In this document: one piece after another, positions 7,580-15,065 of the stretch | Numbering within the stretch: position 1 is the first letter of the stretch | Layout of the letters: every line of letters starts with the position of its first letter | NCBI GenBank assembly: GCA_023458615.1 | Contig: JAEWYV010000081.1 | Span: forward strand, 1-24,772 | Reading direction: 5' to 3' | Source of the DNA: Bacillota bacterium | GTDB lineage: Bacteria; Bacillota; Clostridia; Christensenellales; CAG-138 | Length of the DNA stretch: 24,772 nt | Notes under the pieces: generated by a model | Told to the model about the DNA's origin: nothing | What the model saw: only the letters and a program-made list of their open reading frames with translations | Databases searched by the model: none | Made by a program: the position numbers and the translations under genes

Positions 7580-9628
7580 TTAAGCCTCCTTAGTTTCGTT
7601 CAACAATCGATAGAGCGAACTCTCATTGAGCGTGCGTGGCACGCAGCCGCAGTGTTGATGAAGCATTCCTGTTTCAGGCTGAAACGTAAAAAACAACAAC
7701 TGCGTAAATACACAAAGCGCAAGCAATTCTTCCCTCTTGCAAGAGCGAATCAACGAGGCAAGAGTTGCCCCCTCTTCCCCAACGGCAGTTTGCAACGACC
7801 GATAGTGCTTGCGCATCGCGATATCATTCCATTCAGTCGGATGCCAGGCATCCTTGGAAGCATACCACCGAGCAATGCGCTCTTTCGAACAGTCTTCATT
7901 ATACAATCTGTGTTCAAAAAAAGCATTAAAAAAAGCAACTTTTTCTTCGGAAGCATTCGCGCAAAGCCAAAAAAGCTCAACCGATTCACTCCCACGGTAG
8001 ACATTGATAGAAGGCCGCGCCAGCAAGTCCCAGTCCGCCGCCGTGTTGAGCGCCTCAAGCAATTCGCTTTTGCCAAAGGCAACCACGCGCATCACCTGAT
8101 CCTGCTGTACAACACTGGCGCAAAAATGCTTGTCGTCCTTACCAATGGTACGAAGGGACGCAAATCTCACGCCGTTGATGCGAAAGACCGGCTCCGGGTT
8201 TCCCTCTCCATAGGGAGAAAGCAGGCGCATCTCTTTAACGATATTCGCGGAAAGGTCGGAAAGCGTTATTGTCTCGTCATATGCAAAGGATGGATAGAAA
8301 TCCTCCGGTTGATAGTTTGACGCAATATGTGCCTGAAAGAGGCGCTTAAATTCGTCGTATCGATCTTTTGCAATCGTGACGCCAGCGGCGCGCGCATGTC
8401 CGCCATAGCGAATGAACAGATGCGAAAACGCGCTAAGATTTTCAAACAGATCGACACCGTCTATACTCCTGCCGGAGCCCGTTAAAACGCCGTTCTGCTC
8501 TGCAAAAAGCATGACCGGCAGGTGCAGACGCTCGCAGAGCCGAGAGGCAACGATGCCGATCACGCCGGGATTCCAGCTCTCGTGCGCCAGCAGGATGACA
8601 TGACCCGTCTGCCCTTCGGTTTGGAGTTGACGCTCCGCCTCTTCTAGAATTTCATTCTCAGCGTCACGCCGTTTTTGGTTGTAATCATTCAGCGTTGCTG
8701 CAATTGTTTCCGCTTCCGCGCCTTTTTCGCTAAGCAGCAGCGAAACCGCTTCCGTCGCGTTCGCCATGCGCCCCGCCGCGTTGAGCCGCGGCGCAATCAT
8801 AAACGAAACAGTCATCTCGTCCACACGCGGCTGTTGAAACCCGGCAACCTGCAGTAATGCGGCAAGCCCCGGTATTGTGGCAATTCCGCTCATGCCCAGC
8901 GAGACGATCGCGCGGTTTTCACCTAGGAGCGGTACGACATCCGCAATTGTAGCAACCGCAGCGAGCGCCAGTTCCTCCTTGGAATAGGAGCCGCCATTGA
9001 GCGCCTGAATGAGTTTCAGCGCGACACCCGCGCCGCAAAGATAGCGGTTTGGATAGAAGGAATCCTTTCGCGACGCGGCGACAACCGCAACACATTTGGG
9101 CAATGTTTTGCCGACGCTATGATGGTCGGTCACAACCACATCAATTCCCAGCGCATCGCAGAGCGCAATTTCATCATACGCCGAAACGCCGTTATCTACC
9201 GTTATAATCAATTGAACGCCGTGTTCGTGCAGCAGCCGAACCGCGTTTGCAGACATGCCATATCCCTCACTGTGTCGTTGCGGGATATAGTATTCTACGC
9301 TCGCGCCCATCAACCGTAGACGATTGGTGAGCATTGCGGTTGAGCAAACACCGTCCGCATCATAGTCGCCAAAGACGCAGATATGCTCGCCCAGTTCGAT
9401 CGCGCGCAGAACGCGATCCGCGGCCTGTTGCATATCCGGTAACAGAAAAGCATCGAGCAAAGAATCCTCGTCCGGATGCAAAAAGCGCTGCGCCTCTTCG
9501 ACAGAGGAAATGCCGCGCCGAATCAGCGCCCGCGCAATCAATGGCGAGCAGCCAAGCTCTCTTCCTATTGTTTCGGTGAGCGCCGCGTCACAAGACGTGG
9601 GCGCTCGCGCGATCAATCGATTGTTCAT
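7580..9628 (-). CDS. recJ: Single-stranded-DNA-specific exonuclease RecJ
   Basis: 5'-3' single-strand exonuclease of the DHH family, used in recombination and repair. The 682-residue protein has motif I VFGDYDADGVCSTA, the DHH motif VVTDHHSVG, DHHA1-type features (IAPRLNAAGRMANA, RYGGHARAAG), then an OB-fold region (about 460-560) and a roughly 110-residue C-terminal extension containing two leucine-rich helices. Such extensions are usual in Firmicute RecJ, which is longer than the core enzyme. The ATG overlaps the scfB stop by four bases (ATGA), implying translational coupling to the SCIFF maturase. There is no metabolic reason for the pairing; it is a common clostridial neighbourhood. Confidence 0.94.
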   Translation of the reverse strand: MNNRLIARAPTSCDAALTETIGRELGCSPLIARALIRRGISSVEEAQRFLHPDEDSLLDAFLLPDMQQAADRVLRAIELGEHICVFGDYDADGVCSTAMLTNRLRLMGASVEYYIPQRHSEGYGMSANAVRLLHEHGVQLIITVDNGVSAYDEIALCDALGIDVVVTDHHSVGKTLPKCVAVVAASRKDSFYPNRYLCGAGVALKLIQALNGGSYSKEELALAAVATIADVVPLLGENRAIVSLGMSGIATIPGLAALLQVAGFQQPRVDEMTVSFMIAPRLNAAGRMANATEAVSLLLSEKGAEAETIAATLNDYNQKRRDAENEILEEAERQLQTEGQTGHVILLAHESWNPGVIGIVASRLCERLHLPVMLFAEQNGVLTGSGRSIDGVDLFENLSAFSHLFIRYGGHARAAGVTIAKDRYDEFKRLFQAHIASNYQPEDFYPSFAYDETITLSDLSANIVKEMRLLSPYGEGNPEPVFRINGVRFASLRTIGKDDKHFCASVVQQDQVMRVVAFGKSELLEALNTAADWDLLARPSINVYRGSESVELFWLCANASEEKVAFFNAFFEHRLYNEDCSKERIARWYASKDAWHPTEWNDIAMRKHYRSLQTAVGEEGATLASLIRSCKREELLALCVFTQLLFFTFQPETGMLHQHCGCVPRTLNESSLYRLLNETKEA

Positions 9629-10950
9629 CGTTCACTTAAGTAGATGCCGATGGCGCACTCTATGCGCTTTTTCATCAGCTGGCAGCTGATCTCATGCGGA
9701 TGTTCCAACGCGCCGCCATAGAGAACCGCATTTGCCATGCATCCGCCGCTGCAATAGTATTTCGCCCAGCAATTTTTGCAGGTATCCTTGGTACAGACGT
9801 TGCAGCCTAAGAAACCCTCCTGCAAATCGGTTCTTAGCGTCGGCTGATCCAGCGAACCAAGCTTCCAGTCCGCCATGCCGACAAACTGATGGCAGGGATA
9901 AATGTCCCCATCCGGCGTTACCGCGACATACTCCGTACCCGCGCCACAACCGTTGATGCGCTTTCTCAAGCAGGGGCCGCCATCGGGATCGAACATAAAA
10001 TGGAAAAAGTTAAACCACGTATCGGAGCCTTTTCTGGCTTCCAGATAATAGTTTGCCAGCGAATCATATTCTTTGTTGATTCGGGCAATATGTTCCGGTA
10101 GCAGGCTATAGGGACTATCCTCTGGCAGCACGGCGGGCTCAATCGAAATCTGATCAAAGCCATAGCCAACCAGCGCCTTTACGTCCTCCAGAAAATCGAG
10201 ATTTTCGCGCGTGAATGTGCCGCGAATGTAGTATTCCTTTTCCCCGCGACCGGCAACAAGCTTCTTCGCATAATTCAATATAATGTCAAACGAACCCTTA
10301 CCGTTCACCGTTGGACGAAGCGCATCGTGAATCTGCTTGCGACCGTCGAGACTGATGACGACATTGTGCATCTCGCGATTGATGAAATCGATTTTCTCAT
10401 CATCCAGCGCCACGCAGTTGGTGGTTATCGTGAAATGAATAATCTTATTATATTTCTTCTCCAGCTCGCGTCCGTATGCAACCAGCTGTTTGCACATCTC
10501 CCAGTTCATCAGCGGTTCACCACCAAAGAGATCAACCTCCAGATGCTGACGTGTTCCGCTGCGCTCCATCAAGAAATCCAGCGCGCGTTTGCCGGTTTCA
10601 AGCGGCATAAGCATGCGCTCGCCATGAAAATCTCCGGTTGCAGCGAAACAATAGCGGCAACGCAGATTGCAGTCATGCGCAACATGCAGGCACATGGACT
10701 TAATCGCGCTTCCGCCGAGAATCTCCGGCGCTGTCGGTGCTTGCGTCTCAAACGCGCCTCCCGCTTTTAGCTCTTCTAAATCTGCTAATACTTCCGAGAC
10801 GATTTCGGCATTTACACCAACACCATAAGGATTTTTCCCACGCTCTATGGCTTGAACGACCGAGAAAGCCGCGTCATCCACAGCGTGGATGGCACCGCTT
10901 TCCACATCTAATAAAACAAAATGATCTTGAAATTGAAATGAATGGATCAA
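9625..10950 (-). CDS. scfB: SCIFF peptide maturase, radical SAM/SPASM thioether-forming enzyme
   Basis: Radical-SAM enzyme that installs thioether cross-links in the SCIFF peptide encoded just upstream. The 441-residue protein has an N-terminal peptide-recognition region of RRE type (about 1-75, beginning MIHSFQFQDHFVLLDVESGA, typical of this subfamily). It is followed by the 4Fe-4S motif C94-x3-C98-x2-C101 (HDCNLRCRYCFA), the FGGEPLMNW motif, and a C-terminal SPASM domain for auxiliary clusters (GPCLRKRINGCGAGTE, GDIYPCHQF, GCNVCTKDTCKNCWAKYYC). The start is TTG at 10950 with AGGAG 6 bases upstream; the resulting N-terminus matches the family. It follows scfA after a hairpin attenuator and overlaps recJ by four bases. 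The final function of the peptide is unknown. Confidence 0.95.
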   Translation of the reverse strand: MIHSFQFQDHFVLLDVESGAIHAVDDAAFSVVQAIERGKNPYGVGVNAEIVSEVLADLEELKAGGAFETQAPTAPEILGGSAIKSMCLHVAHDCNLRCRYCFAATGDFHGERMLMPLETGKRALDFLMERSGTRQHLEVDLFGGEPLMNWEMCKQLVAYGRELEKKYNKIIHFTITTNCVALDDEKIDFINREMHNVVISLDGRKQIHDALRPTVNGKGSFDIILNYAKKLVAGRGEKEYYIRGTFTRENLDFLEDVKALVGYGFDQISIEPAVLPEDSPYSLLPEHIARINKEYDSLANYYLEARKGSDTWFNFFHFMFDPDGGPCLRKRINGCGAGTEYVAVTPDGDIYPCHQFVGMADWKLGSLDQPTLRTDLQEGFLGCNVCTKDTCKNCWAKYYCSGGCMANAVLYGGALEHPHEISCQLMKKRIECAIGIYLSER

Positions 10951-11006
10951 TTGATTCTCCTATATTTCTGAACATCGAAACAACGACCAAAATCCGATCA
11001 ACAGAC

Positions 11007-11034
11007 AAAGAAAGGCCAAAATTGGCCTTTCTTT
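11007..11034 (-). terminator. Hairpin attenuator between scfA and scfB
   Basis: AAAGAAAGGCCAA and its complement TTGGCCTTTCTTT are separated by two bases, a 13-base perfect stem in the DNA. The T-rich arm acts as the tail in both directions. Placed 30 bases after the scfA stop, it should give more peptide message than maturase message, or protect the scfA 3' end. Confidence 0.75.
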
Positions 11035-11064
11035 GCGGATCGGCTGGTTGAATAGCCTAAGATA

Positions 11065-11208
11065 TTATTTTTCTTCCTTCGCGCACTTCTGGTTGGCAAC
11101 TGTGCAGGACGTTTTGCACGCCGACTGACAGCTCGCCTGACACTCGCCGCACGCGGTGTTTTTGCCCGCTTTGATGCAGGGCTTCTGAATGGTCTGCATA
11201 TGCTTCAT
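11065..11208 (-). CDS. scfA: SCIFF ribosomal peptide precursor (six cysteines in forty-five)
   Basis: A 47-residue Cys-rich precursor peptide, substrate of the neighbouring radical-SAM maturase. It begins MKHMQTIQKP, matching the conserved MKH leader, and has the diagnostic core CGECQASCQSACKTSCTVAN. Cysteines are at 11, 20, 23, 27, 31, 35 and 42, so there are seven; C20 to C42 are the family's six and C11 in the leader is extra. In the clostridial homologue CteA a Cys-to-Thr thioether was mapped within CKTSCT; the equivalent residues here are C31 and T36. ATG at 11208 follows GGAGG at 9 bases. The start is 53 bases after the ackA stop. A longer reading in another frame (11272-11057) is a shadow. 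Confidence 0.96.
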   Translation of the reverse strand: MKHMQTIQKPCIKAGKNTACGECQASCQSACKTSCTVANQKCAKEEK

Positions 11209-11240
11209 GGCTGATTTCCTCCGAAACGAATATCTCTTTG

Positions 11241-11272
11241 GCGATTATACACGATAATCGCTCACAGCGCAA
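11241..11272 (-). promoter_or_regulatory. Possible scfA promoter overlapped by an inverted repeat
   Basis: The minus strand has TTGCGC (11272-11267), 17 bases, then a perfect TATAAT (11249-11244), overlapping the ackA stop codon. The -10 lies inside the inverted repeat GCGATTAT, ACACG, ATAATCGC (11241-11261, perfect 8-base arms). No T-run follows, so an operator is more likely than a terminator. The -35 is weak (3 of 6). Confidence 0.5.
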
Positions 11273-12473
11273 GCGTGGCGGTGTCCTTCGCGATGGTCAT
11301 CTCCTCGTCGGTGGGGATGACATAGACATGAACCTTGCTTGTAGGCTTGGTGATTTCCAGATCTGTCGCCCGCGGGCAGGAGAGGTTGTATTCCCAATCC
11401 ATATCCACACCAAGGTATTCCAGACCCTGTAGAATCATCTCGCGGATGTATCCGTCATTTTCTGCAACGCCAGCCGTCATAACGATAGCATCCACGCCGC
11501 CAAGTGTCGCCGCATAGGCACCGATGAACTGGCGAACCTTATAGCAGAACATCTTTCGCGCAAGCGCCGCGCGCTCGTTGCCCTGCTTGGTTGCGGCGGC
11601 AAGATCGCGGAAATCGCTGCTGACGCCGGAAATACCGAGCATGCCGCTCTTTTTGTTCATGTAGGAGTCGATTTCCTGCACGTTCATGCCCGTTCTGCCC
11701 ATCAAATACGGAATGATAGCCGGATCGATACTGCCGCAGCGGGTACCCATTGGCACGCCTTCCAACGGCGTGAGACCCATAGAGGTGTCCATACATTTGC
11801 CGCCTTTAACAGCGGAGAGGCTGGAGCCGTTGCCCAGATGGCAGGTGATGACGCGCGTATCTTCCTTTTTCATGCCGAGCTTGACAAGTTTCTTCACGGC
11901 TTGACCGGACACATAGCGGTGCGAAGTGCCGTGGAAACCATAGCGACGCACTTTATAGTCGGTATACGCCTCATAGGGAAGCGCATACATATAGGCTTCC
12001 TTCGGCATCGTCTGTCCCCAGGCGGTATCGAACACCGCAACCATTGGAACGCCGGGCATCGCCGCCATGCAACCACGGATTCCCATGAGGTTCGCGGGGT
12101 TATGCAGCGGGCCAAGTGGAATGCACTCTTCAATTGCTTCCAGTACCTGATCGTCAATCAACACAGGCTCGGAGTATTTTTCTCCGCCATGCAGAACGCG
12201 ATGGCCAACGGCCTTGATGCAGCTCATGTCTTCAATGACGCCGCGATCCGGGTCGGCAAGTGCCGCAAGCACAAGCTTAATCGCATCCTCGTGCGTTTTC
12301 ATCGGGCTTTCTACTTCGTAGCACTCGCCATCGACACGCTTATAGCTCAAAACCGACTTCGCAATGCCGATTCGCTCGCAGATGCCCTTGGCGATTACCT
12401 GTTCTTCGTCGATGTCGATGAGCTGATATTTCAGCGAAGAGCTACCCGCGTTGATTACTAGAATATACGTCAT
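11262..12473 (-). CDS. ackA: Acetate kinase
   Basis: Converts acetyl phosphate and ADP to acetate and ATP, the energy-yielding last step of acetate fermentation. The 403 residues are standard. Both family signatures are visible: N-terminal VINAGSSSLKYQLID and central RYGFHGTSHRYVS; also CHLGNGSSLSAV, TPLEGVPMGTRCGSIDP and TAGVAEND. It follows pta by 16 bases, with an AAGGAG site overlapping the pta TAA and a longish 12-base spacer to ATG. No terminator is seen between ackA and scfA, so the fermentation pair may feed transcription into the SCIFF genes. In many Firmicutes a DUF177 gene and rpmF follow; here they do not. Confidence 0.97.
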   Translation of the reverse strand: MTYILVINAGSSSLKYQLIDIDEEQVIAKGICERIGIAKSVLSYKRVDGECYEVESPMKTHEDAIKLVLAALADPDRGVIEDMSCIKAVGHRVLHGGEKYSEPVLIDDQVLEAIEECIPLGPLHNPANLMGIRGCMAAMPGVPMVAVFDTAWGQTMPKEAYMYALPYEAYTDYKVRRYGFHGTSHRYVSGQAVKKLVKLGMKKEDTRVITCHLGNGSSLSAVKGGKCMDTSMGLTPLEGVPMGTRCGSIDPAIIPYLMGRTGMNVQEIDSYMNKKSGMLGISGVSSDFRDLAAATKQGNERAALARKMFCYKVRQFIGAYAATLGGVDAIVMTAGVAENDGYIREMILQGLEYLGVDMDWEYNLSCPRATDLEITKPTSKVHVYVIPTDEEMTIAKDTATLAL

Positions 12474-12489
12474 TGTGTACGATTTCTCC

Positions 12490-13488
12490 TTATTGATTCT
12501 GCGCCTGAACGGCGGTGATTGCGACTACGGAAACGATGTCCTCCACGCTGCAACCGCGGGAAAGATCGTTGATCGGATACTTAAACCCCTGGCAGATGGG
12601 GCCAATGGCATCCGCGCCTGCAAGACGCTGAACCAACTTGTAGCCAATATTGCCTGCCTGCAGGTCCGGGAAAATCATGACATTTGCCTTGCCTGCAACC
12701 GGGCTACCCGGGCACTTGAGCTGACCGACCTTCGCGACAAGGGCGGCATCCGCCTGCAATTCGCCGTCGAGGCTCAGCTCCGGCGCGAGTTCATGCGCAA
12801 TGCGCGTGGCCTCAACCACCTTGTCCACCAGCTCGTGCTTTGCGCTGCCCTTGGTAGAGAACGACAGCATTGCAACGCGCGGATCCATGCCACAAAGGCA
12901 CTTTGCCGTCTGAGCGGAGGAGATTGCGATCGCCGCAAGCTGTTCCGCCGTCGGGTTCGGGTTGACGGCGCAGTCGCCAAACACCATCAGACCGTCATCG
13001 CCATATGCTTTATTCGGAATTTCCATAATAAAGCAACTGGATACAACCGAGATGCCCTTTGCCATCTTGATGATCTGCAGACCGGGACGCAGTGTGTCTC
13101 CTGTGGTGCTGATGGCTCCGGCAACCATACCATCCCCGCGGCCTTTGAGGATCATCATTGCCGCATAGAACTTGGTGTCCTTCATCATCTTGACCGCGCC
13201 TTCGGGGGTCATGCCCTTTTCCTTGCGCATTTCATAATATGCGTCTACATACGCTTGGAAATCTGCATCCTTCTCTGGGTCAACAAGAGAAACGCCGTCG
13301 AGCGATACATTGAATTTCTGTGCCGTTGCCAGAATTTCATCCGTGTGCCCGAGCAGCGTTACTTCGGCGATACCTTCCGCTTGAATGAGGGCTACCGCTT
13401 GTACGGTCCGCTCCTCTGTGCCTTCCGGCAAAAGAATCCGCTTCTTTTGCATCTTTGCTTTGAGCTTGATCGTATCCATCAAAGCCAT
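12490..13488 (-). CDS. pta: Phosphate acetyltransferase
   Basis: Transfers acetyl from acetyl-CoA to phosphate, giving acetyl phosphate and CoA for AckA. The 332 residues are a single PTA catalytic domain of the short type, without the N-terminal DRTGG region of enteric enzymes. Characteristic stretches are KKRILLPEGTEERTVQA, GRGDGMVAGAISTTGDTLRPGLQ, FGDCAVNPNPTAEQLA, MLSFSTKGSA and ANVMIFPDLQAGNIGYKLVQR. The start is uncertain by a few codons: ATG at 13488 is 13 bases from GGAGG (long), and a second in-frame ATG is at 13479. It is divergent from tmcAL, with several palindromes upstream. Confidence 0.96.
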   Translation of the reverse strand: MALMDTIKLKAKMQKKRILLPEGTEERTVQAVALIQAEGIAEVTLLGHTDEILATAQKFNVSLDGVSLVDPEKDADFQAYVDAYYEMRKEKGMTPEGAVKMMKDTKFYAAMMILKGRGDGMVAGAISTTGDTLRPGLQIIKMAKGISVVSSCFIMEIPNKAYGDDGLMVFGDCAVNPNPTAEQLAAIAISSAQTAKCLCGMDPRVAMLSFSTKGSAKHELVDKVVEATRIAHELAPELSLDGELQADAALVAKVGQLKCPGSPVAGKANVMIFPDLQAGNIGYKLVQRLAGADAIGPICQGFKYPINDLSRGCSVEDIVSVVAITAVQAQNQ

Positions 13489-13520
13489 TCTATTTTTGCG
13501 CCTCCGTTAGTATCTTAATA

Positions 13521-13633
13521 CTTGTATGCTTACAAGCGAAAAAACGAACATATTATGTTCGATTCTACCATAAATCTTACATTTTGTTCCCAACCGCTAG
13601 AGTATACCACAATCATATCCAAAATGGTATACT
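13521..13633. promoter_or_regulatory. pta/tmcAL divergent control region with stacked inverted repeats
   Basis: Three inverted repeats lie in 113 bases. AGTATACCA (13601-13609) and TGGTATACT (13625-13633) are perfect 9-base arms with a 15-base spacer; each arm, read outward, is an extended -10 (TGGTATACT), one towards pta and one towards tmcAL. CGAACAT, ATT, ATGTTCG (13545-13561) lies just downstream of another minus-strand extended -10, TGGTAGAAT (13570-13562), and on the minus strand is followed by TTTTTT. CTTGTA, TGCT, TACAAG (13521-13536) is in the pta leader. No strong -35 is seen on either strand. Some of these are probably operators or leader hairpins; no regulator can be named. Confidence 0.55.
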
Positions 13634-13674
13634 TGTTATACGAAAAAATTCAGTAAATCAGCGGAGAAAGCATC

Positions 13675-14877
13675 ATGCGCGTCGTTGGAATCATTGCGGA
13701 GTATAATCCGCTGCATAACGGGCACATCTATCATCTGGAGCGCGCAAAAGCGCTCTCTGGTGCGGATTACTGCATTGTTGTGCTCTCCGGCAATTTTGTA
13801 CAGCGCGGCGAGGCTGCTTGCACCGATAAATTCTCCCGCGCTGGTTGGGCGCTGCGTGCCGGAGCCGATCTCGTCCTGGAGCTGCCAAGTGTTTATGCCG
13901 TCGCCCCAGCGGAGCGTTTTGCCGCGGGCGGTGTAAGAACCCTCCATGCAACGGGTGTGGTGAACGACCTTGCCTTTGGCTGTGAAGCGCCGGATTTGCA
14001 AACACTCTATCAGATATCGGATATTATCGCTACCGAACCACCTGCGCTTCAGGAGGCAATCAAAAGACATCTTGCGCTCGGCAAGAGCTATCCACGCGCG
14101 CGGTTTGATGCTCTTTCGGAATATGGTGTTCCGAAGAATATGCTCGCTGCTATTGCACAGCCAAATAACATTCTTGCTGTTGAATATTTAAACGCCATTC
14201 GGCAATATGCCCCTTCCATAGAACCACTTCCAATTGAACGCGTCGGCACGGGATATCACAGCGAGGATATCGTGGGTGATTTTGCGAGCGCAACGGCAAT
14301 TCGAAAAGCGATTGTGGAGGGACGAAGTGAAATCCTTGCCACCATGCCAAACTTTGTGGGTGGGCCGCTACTATATGACGATCAGTTCATCATCCCGCAG
14401 GAGGCCTTGAGCGATGTTATGCTTTATGTCATCCGCAGGATGTCCGCTGCCGAGTTGGCGGCGCTGCCGGATGTTGCGGAAGGGTTTGAAAATGTACTCT
14501 ATCGTTCTGTACGAATTGCTCGAACGTTGAGTGAGTTTTATGAGCTCATTAAAACAAAGCGCTATACCCTTGCGCGATGCAAGCGCATCGTTGCCTGCGC
14601 ACTGCTAGGTATCACGAATGAACAGGTTCGAAAACTCACGCAAAGCCGCGAAGGCTCCTACTTAAAAGTGCTCGGCTTCCAGAAAAAAGCAAGGCCGCTT
14701 ATCAGCGAAATTGCCAAACGAAGAACCGCGCCCTTGATCCTACGCAACAGCGATTTGGATGAGTGTCCCTCATTTGTTCGCCAAAATGTAGAGACGGATT
14801 TGCTTAGCACCGATATATTGAGCTATGTAACCACGCAGGAGATTCGGCGGGACTTGGGCGGAGCGGTGATTCTTTAA
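13675..14877 (+). CDS. tmcAL: tRNA(Met) cytidine acetate ligase TmcAL (YlbM family)
   Basis: Nucleotidyltransferase-fold enzyme that uses acetate and ATP to form N4-acetylcytidine at the wobble position of elongator tRNA-Met. The 400-residue length is right for the family. The N-terminal MRVVGIIAEYNPLHNGHIYHL contains the adenylate-binding H14-x-G-H17, followed by LSGNFVQRGE, GADLVLELP and FGCEAPDL. A C-terminal region (about 300-395) resembles the family's helical tRNA-binding part. The start is ATG at 13675 with GGAG 8 bases upstream. It is the only plus-strand gene here and stands alone between the pta control region and a terminator. The order tmcAL divergent from pta-ackA is common in Clostridia. 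Confidence 0.92.
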   Translation: MRVVGIIAEYNPLHNGHIYHLERAKALSGADYCIVVLSGNFVQRGEAACTDKFSRAGWALRAGADLVLELPSVYAVAPAERFAAGGVRTLHATGVVNDLAFGCEAPDLQTLYQISDIIATEPPALQEAIKRHLALGKSYPRARFDALSEYGVPKNMLAAIAQPNNILAVEYLNAIRQYAPSIEPLPIERVGTGYHSEDIVGDFASATAIRKAIVEGRSEILATMPNFVGGPLLYDDQFIIPQEALSDVMLYVIRRMSAAELAALPDVAEGFENVLYRSVRIARTLSEFYELIKTKRYTLARCKRIVACALLGITNEQVRKLTQSREGSYLKVLGFQKKARPLISEIAKRRTAPLILRNSDLDECPSFVRQNVETDLLSTDILSYVTTQEIRRDLGGAVIL

Positions 14878-14935
14878 CGCATACATCCAACTTATTCATC
14901 CAACTTGCAGTCGACATCACGAAATGTTATAAAAT

Positions 14936-14975
14936 AACAAAAGCGCGTCGAGTGCTTTCTCGCGCGCTTGTTTTC
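14936..14975. terminator. Terminator between convergent tmcAL and patatin genes
   Basis: AACAAAAGCGCG and CGCGCTTGTT pair with one bulged A around a loop of about 15 bases. TTTTCT follows on the plus strand, and on the minus strand the hairpin is followed by TTTTGTTATTTT, so it can serve both genes. Upstream, at 14884-14906, CATCCAACTT occurs twice with a 13-base period. Confidence 0.75.
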
Positions 14976-15065
14976 TATGCAGATTATAACAAAAGTCATA
15001 CATTTCATTGGTCAGCGAAACAATTCTCGTGCTTTAGCCGTCAAACTTTCTGTTTTCGGTCTTGT

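Noticed and set aside
11057..11272. 71-codon minus-strand frame covering the scfA region
   Set aside because: It is in another frame; the 47-residue SCIFF frame has the diagnostic Cys pattern and a proper ribosome binding site.
13521..13536. CcpA cre site upstream of pta
   Set aside because: The palindrome lacks the central CG and other consensus positions of cre.
13545..13561. LexA (SOS) box upstream of pta
   Set aside because: CGAAC and GTTCG are separated by 7 bases, not the 4 of the Firmicute LexA site.
14983..14988. Minus-strand TATAAT between tmcAL and the patatin gene
   Set aside because: It has TG one base upstream but no -35 and would read straight into the bidirectional terminator with no gene downstream on that strand.
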